A program made the position numbers and the translations under genes. From contig CAZABC010000011.1 of assembly GCA_964483405.1 (NCBI GenBank), positions 9,433 through 73,432 of the forward strand: DNA of 64,000 nucleotides, written 5' to 3'. This document shows, piece after piece, positions 15,702 through 24,544 of this stretch. The notes beneath the pieces are model-generated. The model saw only the letters and a program-made list of their open reading frames with translations, did no database searches and was not told where the DNA came from. Source of the DNA: CAZABC01 sp964483405 (GTDB taxonomy: Bacteria; Chloroflexota; Limnocylindria; Limnocylindrales; CSP1-4). Every line of letters begins with the position of its first letter. Position 1 is the stretch's first letter.

Positions 15702-18515
15702 GTGCCAGACCGGAGCGCCGCGATCGTGCCCGCCGTCGGAGAGATCGACCCAGCCGCGACCCCCGAGACGGAGGCACCCCCGCCCGCCCGCCGCCAGGTC
15801 CGCGACCGGGCCTCGGACGTCCTCGGCGCTGCGCGCAATCCGCTCGATCCGTTCTTCGCGCCATCGACGGTCGCCGTGGTCGGCGCGACGGAGAAGGCGG
15901 GGAGCGTCGGCCGGACCGTCCTCTGGAACCTGCTCAGCAGCCCGTTCGGCGGCACCGTCTTCCCGATCAACCCGAAGCGGCCGAGCATCCTCGGCGTCAA
16001 GGCCTACCCGACCCTCGCCGACGTCCCCGACAGGGTCGACCTCGCCGTCGTCGTCACGCCCGCGCCGAGCGTCCCCGCGGTCATCGACGAGTGCGCCGAG
16101 CTCGGGATCCGGTCGGTCATCGTGATCTCGGCCGGGTTCAAGGAGGTCGGGCCCGAGGGCGTCGAGCTCGAGCGGCGGATCCTCGAGCGAGCGCGATCGT
16201 CGGGGATGCGCATCGTCGGGCCGAACTGCCTCGGCGTGATGAGCCCGATCAGCGGCCTGAACGCGACGTTCGCCCAGGGCATCGCCAAGCCCGGCAAGGT
16301 CGGCTTCGTCAGCCAGTCGGGAGCGCTCCTCACCGCGGTCCTCGACTGGAGCCGGAACGAAGACGTCGGGTTCAGCGCGGTCGTGTCGCTCGGGTCGATG
16401 CTCGATGTCGGCTGGGGCGACGTCATCACCTACCTGGGCAACGACCCGAACACGACGAGCATCGTCATCTACATGGAGACGATCGGCGACGCCCGGGCCT
16501 TCCTCTCGGCCGCCCGCGAGGTCGCCCTGACCAAGCCGATCATCGTCATCAAGCCGGGCCGGACCGAGCAGGCCGCCAGGGCGGCCGCCTCGCACACCGG
16601 CTCGCTCACCGGCAGCGACGAGGTCCTCGCGGCCGCCTTCGCCCGGGTCGGCGTCCTGCGGGTGGACGCGATCGCCGACCTCTTCTACGTCGCCGAGGTC
16701 CTCGCCAAGCAGCCTCGCCCCGCCGGTCGCCGGCTGTCGATCCTCACGAACGCCGGGGGGCCCGGCGTCCTCGCGACCGACGCGCTGATCTCCGGCGGCG
16801 GCGAGCTCGCCGACATCGCCCCCGAGACCATGGCGCGCCTGGACGAGATCCTGCCCGGCCCGTGGAGCCACAACAACCCGATCGACATCCTCGGCGACGC
16901 GGGCGCGGACCGCTATGCCGCGGCCCTCGAGATCGCGGCGGCCGATCCGAACGCCGACGGGCTGCTCGTCATCCTGACCCCCCAGGCGATGACCGATCCG
17001 CTCGGCACGGCCCGGGCGCTGGCGGACCTCGCCCACGTCGAGGGCAAGCCCGTCCTCGCCTCGTGGATGGGCGGGACCGACGTGGCGGAGGGGGCGCGGC
17101 TCCTCCGCGAGGCCGGCATCCCGACCTTCCCGTACCCCGACACGGCCGTCAGGATCTTCAACGACACGTGGCGGCTGCAGCGCGACCTTGAGCACATCTA
17201 TGAGACACCGACGCTGCCCGACGAGGAGGAGATGCCGGTCGACCGGGCCCGCGCCCGGGCCCTCATCGACGCCGTCAGGGCCGAGGGCCGGACGCTCCTG
17301 ACCGAGGTCGAGTCGAAGGAGCTCCTCGCCGCGTACGGCATCCCGATCACCGAGACCGTCGTCGCGGCGACCGAGGACGAGGCGATCGCGGCCGCGGAGC
17401 GGATCGGCTATCCGGTCGTGGTGAAGCTGTTCTCGCACACGATCACCCACAAGACCGACGTCGGTGGCGTCCAGCTGAACCTGAAGGAAGCCGCGGCGGT
17501 CCGGGCGGCCTTCGCCGCGATCCGCACCTCGGTGGCGGAGCGCCGCGGCGCCGAGCACTTCGAGGGCGTGACGGTCCAGCCGATGGTGAACTGGACCGGC
17601 TACGAGCTCATCCTCGGGAGCTCGATCGACCCGCAGTTCGGGCCGGTGCTCCTGTTCGGGATGGGCGGGCAGCTGGTCGAGCTGTTCAAGGACCGGGCGC
17701 TCGGACTGCCGCCGCTCACGACGACGCTCGCCCGCCGGATGATCGAGCGGACGAAGATCCACGGGGCCCTCAAGGGGATCCGGGGGCGCCGCGCGGTGGA
17801 CCTGGAGGCGCTCGAGCAGCTGCTCGTCCGGTTCAGCGAGCTCGTCGTCGAGCAGCGCTGGATCGCCGAGCTCGACATCAACCCGCTCCTCGCCTCGCCC
17901 GAGCGCCTGATCGCCCTCGACGCGCGGGTCGTCCTCCACGACCCGGCCCTCCCCGCCGAGGCCCTGCCGCGGCTGGCGATCCGCCCCTACCCACGCCGCT
18001 ACGAGGGGACGTGGACCGCGCCGGACGGGACCCCCCTCCGGTTCCGCCCGATCCGGCCCGAGGACGAGCCGCTGGTCGTGGAGTTCCATCGCTCGCTCTC
18101 GCCCGAGACCGTCTACCGCCGCTACATGGAGAACCTCGGCTTCGACGCGCGGACCACCCACGAGCGGCTCATCCGGATCTGCTTCTCCGACTACGACCGC
18201 GAGCTCCCGCTCGTGGCCGTCCACGAGGCGGACGACGGCGAGCCGCGGATCGTCGGGATCGCCCGCCTGAGCCGACTGTTCGGGACCCCGGCCGGCGAGT
18301 TCGCGGTCCTCGTGACTGACGCGTTCCAGGGGCGCGGGATCGGGACCGAGCTGCTCCGGCGGATCGTCGCGATCGCCCGAGCCGAGGGGCTCGAGCAGCT
18401 CGGTGCGGACATCCGGGCCGACAACGCGCCGATGCTGGCGACCGCGGCACGGCTCGGGTTCGAGGTGGGGCCCGGGCCGGCCGGGGACGTGATGCGGGCT
18501 CGCCTCGTCCTCTAG
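15702..18515 (+). CDS. ADP-forming acyl-CoA synthetase fused to GNAT acetyltransferase
   Basis: A 937-residue multidomain enzyme. Residues ~40-170 form the CoA-binding Rossmann domain (STVAVVGATEKAGSVGR). The succinyl-CoA-ligase-like domain follows with the phosphorylated histidine near 298 (ASHTGSLTGSD). The ATP-grasp_5 domain spans about 520-740 (VVVKLFSHTITHKTDVGG). A C-terminal GNAT domain covers ~770-930 (FQGRGIGTELLRRI acetyl-CoA loop). This is the Pat-like architecture of ADP-forming acetate/acyl-CoA ligases joined to a lysine acetyltransferase, suggesting coupled acyl-CoA metabolism and protein acylation. GTG 15702 is the likely start. A second, partial ATP-grasp ligase lies at the window start. 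Confidence 0.88.
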   Translation: MPDRSAAIVPAVGEIDPAATPETEAPPPARRQVRDRASDVLGAARNPLDPFFAPSTVAVVGATEKAGSVGRTVLWNLLSSPFGGTVFPINPKRPSILGVKAYPTLADVPDRVDLAVVVTPAPSVPAVIDECAELGIRSVIVISAGFKEVGPEGVELERRILERARSSGMRIVGPNCLGVMSPISGLNATFAQGIAKPGKVGFVSQSGALLTAVLDWSRNEDVGFSAVVSLGSMLDVGWGDVITYLGNDPNTTSIVIYMETIGDARAFLSAAREVALTKPIIVIKPGRTEQAARAAASHTGSLTGSDEVLAAAFARVGVLRVDAIADLFYVAEVLAKQPRPAGRRLSILTNAGGPGVLATDALISGGGELADIAPETMARLDEILPGPWSHNNPIDILGDAGADRYAAALEIAAADPNADGLLVILTPQAMTDPLGTARALADLAHVEGKPVLASWMGGTDVAEGARLLREAGIPTFPYPDTAVRIFNDTWRLQRDLEHIYETPTLPDEEEMPVDRARARALIDAVRAEGRTLLTEVESKELLAAYGIPITETVVAATEDEAIAAAERIGYPVVVKLFSHTITHKTDVGGVQLNLKEAAAVRAAFAAIRTSVAERRGAEHFEGVTVQPMVNWTGYELILGSSIDPQFGPVLLFGMGGQLVELFKDRALGLPPLTTTLARRMIERTKIHGALKGIRGRRAVDLEALEQLLVRFSELVVEQRWIAELDINPLLASPERLIALDARVVLHDPALPAEALPRLAIRPYPRRYEGTWTAPDGTPLRFRPIRPEDEPLVVEFHRSLSPETVYRRYMENLGFDARTTHERLIRICFSDYDRELPLVAVHEADDGEPRIVGIARLSRLFGTPAGEFAVLVTDAFQGRGIGTELLRRIVAIARAEGLEQLGADIRADNAPMLATAARLGFEVGPGPAGDVMRARLVL

Positions 18516-18634
18516 GCGGGGACGCCGCCGGCCTTGGCCGCGATCCCGATCGCGAGCGCGAGCGCGAGCGCGAGCCACCACGGGCCTGGTCGACGGTCGG
18601 CCGCTGGCCCCGTCGATCAGGTCGGCGGGATGTC

Positions 18635-18803
18635 GTGCCGGCGCCCCGCTCCGGCCTCGCGCCGCCAGTCCCGTGCCGGCGCCGGTCCCGTGCCGGCGCC
18701 CCGCTCCGGCGCCGCGCCGCGAGTCCCGTGCCGGCGCCCCGCTCCGGTCTCGCGCCGCCAGTCCCATGCCGGCGCCCCGCTCCGACGCTCGCAGCCAGCC
18801 CCC
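18635..18803. repeat. 38-bp GC-rich tandem array
   Basis: Units beginning gtgccggcgccccgctccgg recur at 18635, 18690 and 18728 (38 bp each, the one at 18673 shortened to 17 bp), with a diverged last copy from 18766. No protein is supported in any frame; apparent Arg/Pro/Ala-rich frames are by-products of composition. Confidence 0.8.
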
Positions 18804-19034
18804 GGTCCGACCCACGTCTTCGGTCCTACCACCCCCACTGGTGTTCCGTCGGGTCGCTCGCCCGCGGGGAGCCGCTGCCGGCCGCCCCCACGCTCGGGCT
18901 CGAGCCCGTCCGATCGCACATCACCAGCGGCACTGGTGACGCGCCGTCCGTTCCGCTGGAGCACTACCCAGCGTGGTGCGGGCGACATCACCCCACGCCA
19001 GCACCACCCACGGTGGTGCGGCCGCCCCGCCCCG
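18670..19034. repeat. 365-bp direct repeat, copy 1
   Basis: Base-for-base the same as 21868-22232 as far as I can read, in the same orientation, 3198 bp apart. It contains part of the 38-bp array and then a cluster of hairpins sharing a CACCA/TGGTG core: TCACCAG/CTGGTGA (18921-18939), a wobble pair at 18961-18979, and GCACCACC-CAC-GGTGGTGC (19001-19019). The copies flank the cyclase and ltrA genes. Confidence 0.85.
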
Positions 19035-19121
19035 CGGCCGCCCCGCCCCGCCGCCGCCGCCGCCGACCTGCTCCGCCCCGCCGCCCCGCCGAACGCCCCG
19101 CCCGCCGCCGCGCGGGCGCGC

Positions 19122-20456
19122 TCAGCCCGGAGCGACGGCGACCCGATCGTCCGGGAACGGGCGGTCGGTGGGGCTCGGCGGCAGGAGGAACCAGGTCGGC
19201 AGCGGCCCTTTGCCCTTGACGTCGACGAGACCGCGTGGCTCGAACCGGAACCGCCCGTCGAGGCGCTCCCGGACCGCGTGGGTGACCTGGATGCGACCAG
19301 CGATGCCATGCGACTCCATCCGGCTCGCCACGTTCACCGTGTCGCCCCAGACGTCGTAGATGAACTTGCGCGTCCCGATCACCCCCGCCACGACCGGTCC
19401 GCAGTGGATCCCGATCCGGAACGCGATCCCGAGCCGTGCCGCCTGCTCGATGCGCGCCACGCATCCCTCGAGGGCGAGTGCCATCGTCGCGACCCGCTCG
19501 ACGTGGTCCTCCGACCAGGTCGGGATGCCGCCGACGACCATGTACGAATCGCCGATCGTCTTGACCTTCTCGAGCCCGTGCTCCGCGACGAGCCCGTCGA
19601 AGACGGTGAAGACCTCGTTGAGCACGCCGACCAGCTCCGACGGCGACATCCGGGCCGACATCCGGGTGAAGTCGACGATGTCGGCGAACATCAGGGTGGC
19701 GTCCTCGAACCGGTCGGCGATGATCGTCTCGCCCTCCCGCAGCCGTTGGGCGATCGGCTCCGGGAGGATGTTGAGCAGCAGGCGCTCGTTCTCGGCGGCG
19801 AGCCGCGCGCGCTCCCGCTCGGACGTCACGTCCGTGCCGTAGACGTTGAGGAACCCGAATCCCGGGACGTCGACCGCGACGAGCTCGTACGTCCGGCCAC
19901 CCGACTCCACCGAGACCGCCCCGGCGCCGTCCCGATGCAGCGCCGCGTGCAGCTCCGCCGGGAGGTGATCGCCGAGCGCCAGACCGAGGCCGGCGATGAG
20001 CCCGCTCGACGCCGGGTTGGCGTAGATGAGGACGCCCGACGCGTCGGTCCGGAACACCGGGTTCGGGTTCTGGTCGGGGAACTTGACGATCGCCCGCTCC
20101 GCCGTCACGTCGACGCCGTAGACGTTCGTGAAGCCGAGCTCGGCGATCTCCACCGGCCACAGCGCGTAGGTTCGTGCGCCCGCCACGACCTCGATGAAGC
20201 CGCGCTCCTCGGCCGCGGCGGCGATCCGCGCGAGGTCGACCTCCCGGAGGCGCCCGCCAGGTCGCACGCCGAGCGCCTCCAGCGGGCCGCGGCTCGCCGG
20301 GTTCGCGTAGATCAGCCGACCCGCGCCATCGACCCGCAGGACGGGGTTGGGGTTGTCGTCGGGGAAGCGGTTTATCGCCGAGATCTGGGCGCCCGTCAGC
20401 CCCGCCTTGCCCCGGCGGGCGGGCCGGGGTCGAGCTGCCGGGACGCGATCGGCCAT
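19122..20456 (-). CDS. PAS-PAS adenylate cyclase (class III)
   Basis: A 444-residue cytoplasmic protein. Two adjacent PAS-like repeats (about residues 30-115 and 120-210) share the patterns FPD-NPNPV and LIYANPAS. After a helical linker, the class III cyclase domain (about 250-420) has the metal aspartates in FADIVDFT and IGDSYMV, the adenine-selecting Lys in VKTIGDSY, the Asp in YDVWGDTVN, and the transition-state Arg in NVASRM. The full set predicts active cAMP synthesis controlled by an intracellular ligand or redox signal. The 3' end borders the hairpin repeat; 21 bp separate its start from the ltrA gene upstream on the same strand. Confidence 0.9.
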   Translation of the reverse strand: MADRVPAARPRPARRGKAGLTGAQISAINRFPDDNPNPVLRVDGAGRLIYANPASRGPLEALGVRPGGRLREVDLARIAAAAEERGFIEVVAGARTYALWPVEIAELGFTNVYGVDVTAERAIVKFPDQNPNPVFRTDASGVLIYANPASSGLIAGLGLALGDHLPAELHAALHRDGAGAVSVESGGRTYELVAVDVPGFGFLNVYGTDVTSERERARLAAENERLLLNILPEPIAQRLREGETIIADRFEDATLMFADIVDFTRMSARMSPSELVGVLNEVFTVFDGLVAEHGLEKVKTIGDSYMVVGGIPTWSEDHVERVATMALALEGCVARIEQAARLGIAFRIGIHCGPVVAGVIGTRKFIYDVWGDTVNVASRMESHGIAGRIQVTHAVRERLDGRFRFEPRGLVDVKGKGPLPTWFLLPPSPTDRPFPDDRVAVAPG

Positions 20457-20477
20457 CCGCTGATGCTAGGCGGGCCG

Positions 20478-21755
20478 TCAACCGAAAGGCGGCTCGAGCC
20501 GTCCCGGGGGTGGTGCGGCGGGCGAGGGCTCGTGCGCGCGAGCTTCGCGGCCGCCGGCCGTGCGATCGGGCGGCCTCACCGACTCGACGATGACGATGGC
20601 CAGCAGCGACGCCGCGGCGATGCCGAGCGGCACCACCGGCGGCGTGCCGACCGACCCCGCGACCAGGAGCGCGACGCCCATCCCGACGAGCGCCGCGAGC
20701 CGCACCACGAGGACCGGGCCACCAAGGATGCGTAGGGAGAGCGCCGACGAGGCCACGAACAGGGCCACCCCGATGCCGAGCGCCGCCAGGACCGGGCCGG
20801 TCATCGGGTCATCCGGGTGCACGACCGTCTCCTCGACCGCCACGGCGAAGCCGACGATGCCCCCGATCAACGGGAAGTGGGCGAAGCTGAAGGCGTCGCG
20901 CGCGAGGGGCCCGCGGCGGAGCGGGCCGGCCGCCGCGAAGCGACGCTCCAGCGCCTCCTTCAGCCAGCCGAAGTACGTCCACCACAGCAGGCAGGCCACC
21001 GTGATCGACGCGCCGACGGCCGCGACGAGGCCTGGCTCGAGCGGGGCGTCGGCGATGGCCGACCCGGCCACGATCAGCGACTCGCCGAGGGCGATGATCA
21101 CGAAGAGCCCGTGCCGCTCGGCGAGGTGGGCCGGATCGAGGTCCCAGGTCGTCGCCCGCCCGGCGATGGTGGCGGCCGCGAAGTCGGCGCCGAGCGCCGC
21201 GAGCCAGACGAGGCTCCGAAGCTCCGGGTCGACGAGCGCGCCGACCAGGACCAGCGCCAGACCCACGAGCGATGCCGCGGCCCAGCGATACACCGCGCGA
21301 TGGTCGGCACCGACTCGCTCCATCTCGACGCGCACCTGCAGCCCGAGGCCGAGCAGCCGGACGACGAGGTAGGGAAGGGCGAACCAGATCGCCTCGTCGG
21401 TGAAGGCTCGCGGCACGGAGGCAGCCATGACGAACGCCGCGGCTGTCGCGGCGAGGGTGAGGACGCGGACCCACTCGTGGGTGGTGTCTGCCGGGTTGAG
21501 CGTCCAGGTGAACTGCGTCCACGCCCACCAGATGAGCCAGCCGACCAGGATCGACCGCAAGACGCCGGATGGCGTCAGGTCCGACGCCGTCCCGGCGGTG
21601 ATCTGGGTGACCGCGAAGACGAAGACCAGGTCGAAGAACAGCTCGACGAAGGTGACCCCTTGCGGCCCGCTCGCCCGTATCCCGCGCCGGTCGACCGAGG
21701 TCGTCGCCGTCCCGTCGCTGCTCAACTGACCGCCTCCACCCGATGCCCTCCGCAT
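20478..21755 (-). CDS. ltrA: Low temperature requirement protein A (LtrA) family
   Basis: A 425-residue membrane protein with about 11-12 transmembrane segments. The family signature appears at the N-terminus (VTFVELFFDLVFVFAVTQ, then WWAWTQFTW) and in the middle (ERHGLFVIIALGESLIVAG). LtrA was named from a Listeria cold-growth mutant; its molecular role is unknown. The start chosen is ATG 21755 with GGAG upstream. The open frame extends further into the GC-rich repeat but that part is not protein-like. Both this gene and the cyclase lie between the 365-bp repeats. Confidence 0.88.
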   Translation of the reverse strand: MRRASGGGGQLSSDGTATTSVDRRGIRASGPQGVTFVELFFDLVFVFAVTQITAGTASDLTPSGVLRSILVGWLIWWAWTQFTWTLNPADTTHEWVRVLTLAATAAAFVMAASVPRAFTDEAIWFALPYLVVRLLGLGLQVRVEMERVGADHRAVYRWAAASLVGLALVLVGALVDPELRSLVWLAALGADFAAATIAGRATTWDLDPAHLAERHGLFVIIALGESLIVAGSAIADAPLEPGLVAAVGASITVACLLWWTYFGWLKEALERRFAAAGPLRRGPLARDAFSFAHFPLIGGIVGFAVAVEETVVHPDDPMTGPVLAALGIGVALFVASSALSLRILGGPVLVVRLAALVGMGVALLVAGSVGTPPVVPLGIAAASLLAIVIVESVRPPDRTAGGREARAHEPSPAAPPPGRLEPPFG

Positions 21756-21867
21756 GCCGGCCGCTCCACGACCGGGTCTCGTCGCCGAACGGTACCGGAC
21801 GCCGGCGAGCGTGTCCGGAGTGGTGGTCGGCAGGCCGACGAGCAGGCTCGCCGCCGCTCGCCTCCGC

Positions 21868-22232
21868 CCCGTGCCGGCGCCGGTCCCGTGCCGGCGCCCC
21901 GCTCCGGCGCCGCGCCGCGAGTCCCGTGCCGGCGCCCCGCTCCGGTCTCGCGCCGCCAGTCCCATGCCGGCGCCCCGCTCCGACGCTCGCAGCCAGCCCC
22001 CGGTCCGACCCACGTCTTCGGTCCTACCACCCCCACTGGTGTTCCGTCGGGTCGCTCGCCCGCGGGGAGCCGCTGCCGGCCGCCCCCACGCTCGGGCTCG
22101 AGCCCGTCCGATCGCACATCACCAGCGGCACTGGTGACGCGCCGTCCGTTCCGCTGGAGCACTACCCAGCGTGGTGCGGGCGACATCACCCCACGCCAGC
22201 ACCACCCACGGTGGTGCGGCCGCCCCGCCCCG
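21868..22232. repeat. 365-bp direct repeat, copy 2
   Basis: Identical by reading to 18670-19034. It sits upstream of ltrA and of the deazaflavin-type oxidoreductase gene. The sequences diverge sharply at both ends, giving precise boundaries. It carries the same three hairpins, the strongest at 22199-22217. Confidence 0.85.
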
Positions 22233-22409
22233 GGTCAAGTCCCAGGACGTGGTGTAACAGCGCGGGGTCCTCGGCCAGGGATGGGGTCGCCGACATCTGG
22301 GACTGGCGCAGAGCCGGGCTGCGGAGAACGTCACCGTGGGTCGTCTCGCCGCCGCTCGGCGGCATCCTCGTCGGGCTCGAGCGGCTCCGGTGCGTGCGAG
22401 AATGCGTCG

Positions 22410-22874
22410 ATGGCCGACGCTCCCAGAGGAACCCTTCCGCCGCGCTGGTTCGTCCGGGCCGCCTGGATGGTCCATCGGGCGCTGTACCGCGTCACCGGTG
22501 GCCGGATCGGGCTCCGGCCGTCGAGCGACGTCCGGTGGGGGATGATGCGCCTCCACACGGTCGGTCGACGCACGGGCATCGAGCGGACGGCGATCCTCGG
22601 GTACTTCGAGGACGGGCCCGATCTCGTCACGATGGCGATGAACGGCTGGGCGGACCCGGAGCCCGCCTGGTGGCTGAACCTCCAGGCGAACCCCGACACC
22701 GTGGTCGAGCTGGCGGATGGCACGCGCGCCGTCCACGCCCGCGCGGCCGACCCCGACGAGCGCCCGCGACTCTGGGCGCGCTGGGCCACCTACGACAAGG
22801 GCCTCGATGGGTTTGCGGCTCGCCGGTCGCGCGAGACGGCGGTCGTCATCCTCGAGCCGAGGAACCCCGACTGA
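22410..22874 (+). CDS. Deazaflavin-dependent oxidoreductase (Ddn) family protein
   Basis: A 154-residue split-barrel protein: MMRLHTVGRRTGIERTAILG, MAMNGWADPEPAWWLNLQAN, PDTVVELADGTRAVHAR. These match the nitroreductase/F420H2-dependent quinone reductase family, with the conserved tryptophans of the AWWLNL segment. Unlike the homologue at 2946 it has no N-terminal membrane helix. ATG 22410 gives a normal family length. Dependence on F420 is inferred from family membership. No operon partner is evident. Confidence 0.8.
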   Translation: MADAPRGTLPPRWFVRAAWMVHRALYRVTGGRIGLRPSSDVRWGMMRLHTVGRRTGIERTAILGYFEDGPDLVTMAMNGWADPEPAWWLNLQANPDTVVELADGTRAVHARAADPDERPRLWARWATYDKGLDGFAARRSRETAVVILEPRNPD

Positions 22875-23424
22875 GGCCTGGCGCCAGCGCGGAGCCAGCT
22901 AGAACCGGTTGTCGACGATCGGCGTGACCTCGGGGGGAGCGTCCACCGCAAGGTCCACGCCATGGACCTCCTTCACGAACTGGCGGAACCGCGTGTTGAA
23001 CGGGTCCTGGCCCCAGGACGCGATGCAGGTGACGTGGCGTCGGGCGGAAGGTCAGGCCGTGCTTCAGGACGAGCAGGAGCTCCCGGACGGGATGGATCCG
23101 GGCGCGCTCCGGCAGGCCGTCGCTGGCCGCGATCACCAGCCCGTCGAGCGGGGCGTGGACCGGCTCGCCCCAGCCATGACACTCGCGCGTGGGCACGCCG
23201 AGGAGCAGCGTCCGCAGGCCGCCGGCGGGATGGTACCGGGCGCCCTTCCGCGGATCGAACCGGATGAGGTCGAACGCGTACCGCTGGCCCAGCATGTCGG
23301 TGCCGTGGCTCGGGATCCGGCTCCCGGGGGTGTGGACGGCCATCCACTCGCCCCGCAGCGGGAAGTCGACGCTGCGGGCGCCCTCGAGCTCGGCCTCGAT
23401 CCCGGGACCGGTCATGCCAGGCAT
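22846..23424 (-). pseudogene. M23-peptidase-like fragment joined to an unrelated C-terminal tail
   Basis: From ATG 23424 or 23415 the frame reads GEWMAVHTPGSRIPSHGTDM, LGQRYAFDLIRFD, and VHAPLDGLVIAASDG, the front half of an M23/LytM-like metallopeptidase domain (His/Asp ligands in PSHGTD and AFD). At about 23045 this frame turns meaningless. Another frame starting there gives HVTCIASWGQDPFNTRFRQF and VKEVHGVDLAVDAPPEV, ending with TAG at 22899; I do not recognise that tail. The last metal ligand motif (HxH) of M23 enzymes is missing. This looks like a fusion of two truncated genes. Confidence 0.6.
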
Positions 23425-23536
23425 TATCCGCGACCCCTTCCCAGCCGACGGCGGCGGCCCTACGATCGGGCGACCTCGCGCTGCAGGGGGCCGCGTTGGT
23501 CCGACCCCACCGGGCGCGAACAGGCGGGGTGCCCAG

Positions 23537-23809
23537 ATGAAGGTCATCGTGAAGCGACGCTTGAAGGACTACGACGCATGGCTCCCGGTCGTCACCGATC
23601 CGAACCCGATGCGCCGCGAGTACGGGTCGAGGGGCGGGGTGGTCTATCGGAGCGCGAGCGACCCCAACGAGGTCTACCTCGTGTTCGACTGGGACGACGA
23701 GAAGCCGGTCGAAGCCTACTTCCGCCATCCCGACATCCAGAAGGCGCTGTCGGACACCGGGACGACCGAGATCATCGAGGTGAGCGAGTCCTTCGCCCTC
23801 GATGACTGA
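23537..23809 (+). CDS. Small ABM-fold-like protein
   Basis: A 90-residue protein: MKVIVKRRLKDYDAWLPVV, a strand GGVVYRSASDPNEVYLVFDW, helix EAYFRHPDIQKAL, and final acidic strand TTEIIEVSESFALDD. This is the pattern of short dimeric alpha/beta-barrel proteins (ABM/cyclase-like), frequently annotated as hypothetical. No catalytic residues are recognisable. The start ATG 23537 follows a GGCGGGG stretch. Confidence 0.55.
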   Translation: MKVIVKRRLKDYDAWLPVVTDPNPMRREYGSRGGVVYRSASDPNEVYLVFDWDDEKPVEAYFRHPDIQKALSDTGTTEIIEVSESFALDD

Positions 23810-23868
23810 CGCGCTCGTGGGTCGCCCGACCCTCGCGCTTGGCCCATCCACGAACCCGGCGGCGACGA

Positions 23869-23913
23869 ACCTCAGGTAGGAGCACATGCGTGCTCCGCCA
23901 CCGAACCTGAGGT
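23869..23913 (+). promoter_or_regulatory. Nested dyad in the leader of the FMN-reductase gene
   Basis: ACCTCAGGT (23869-23877) pairs perfectly with ACCTGAGGT (23905-23913). Inside it, GGAGCAC pairs with GTGCTCC around an ATGC loop (about 23879-23896). The structure ends seven bases before the start codon at 23921, so it could hide the ribosome site or bind a dimeric regulator. Confidence 0.55.
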
Positions 23914-23920
23914 CCACGAC

Positions 23921-24490
23921 ATGGCGGATGCGCCGGTCAAGATCCTGATGGTCTCCGGCAGCCTCCGCCGGGGTTCGTACAACCGCGCGCTCCTGCGGGC
24001 GGCGGCGCAGCTCGCTCCGACCGGCGTGTCGACCGTGACGTTCGATGGCCTCGGCGCCATCCCGTTCTACGACGGGGATGTCGAGGACGCGGGTCTCCCC
24101 GCGACCGTCGTTGCCCTGCGGCGCGCGATCGTCGACGCGGACGCACTGCTCATCGCGACCCCCGAGTACAACGGCGCCACGAGCGGCGTGCTCAAGAACG
24201 CCCTCGACTGGGCCTCCCGCGGGCCCGACCGGATCCTGGCGGGCAAGCCCGTCGCGGTCATGGGTGCGTCGACCGGTGGGGGTGGCGCGAGGGGTGGGAT
24301 CGGATCCGTCGTCAACGTGCTGGGCCGCACGCGCTCGCACGTGCTCGACCGCGTGGTCGCGGTCTCGACGGCGACCCGAGCGTTCGACGAGGACCTTGCC
24401 CTCCGCGATCCGGGGATCCGGGCTGAAGTCGCCGAGCTGGTCAGCGAGCTCGCCGACCTCGTTCGAACCACCACCGAGCTCGCAGCCTGA
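23921..24490 (+). CDS. NAD(P)H-dependent FMN reductase
   Basis: A 189-residue flavodoxin-fold reductase: VSGSLRRGSYNRALLRAA (FMN phosphate loop), ATPEYNGATSGVLKNALDW (the PEYNxxxxGxLKNAID signature), and VAVMGASTGGGGARGG. It reduces FMN, quinones, azo compounds or chromate with NADPH. ATG 23921 is preceded by an unusual nested inverted repeat rather than a standard ribosome site, so expression may be regulated at that structure. Confidence 0.9.
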   Translation: MADAPVKILMVSGSLRRGSYNRALLRAAAQLAPTGVSTVTFDGLGAIPFYDGDVEDAGLPATVVALRRAIVDADALLIATPEYNGATSGVLKNALDWASRGPDRILAGKPVAVMGASTGGGGARGGIGSVVNVLGRTRSHVLDRVVAVSTATRAFDEDLALRDPGIRAEVAELVSELADLVRTTTELAA

Positions 24491-24544
24491 CGACGTCGCC
24501 CAGGGCAGTCGCACGGCCCTCCGCACGCCGGCGCGACGGATGCG

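Noticed and set aside
15633..18815. Minus-strand open frame of over 1000 codons opposite the acyl-CoA synthetase
   Set aside because: High GC suppresses stops on the antisense strand; the translation is Arg/Asp/Gly-rich with no domain, while the plus strand has a complete enzyme.
18635..19034. CRISPR array
   Set aside because: Units are 17-38 bp back to back without unique spacers, and the hairpins differ from one another.
18534..20735. 730-codon plus-strand frame opposite the adenylate cyclase
   Set aside because: Antisense to a complete cyclase and running through noncoding repeat.
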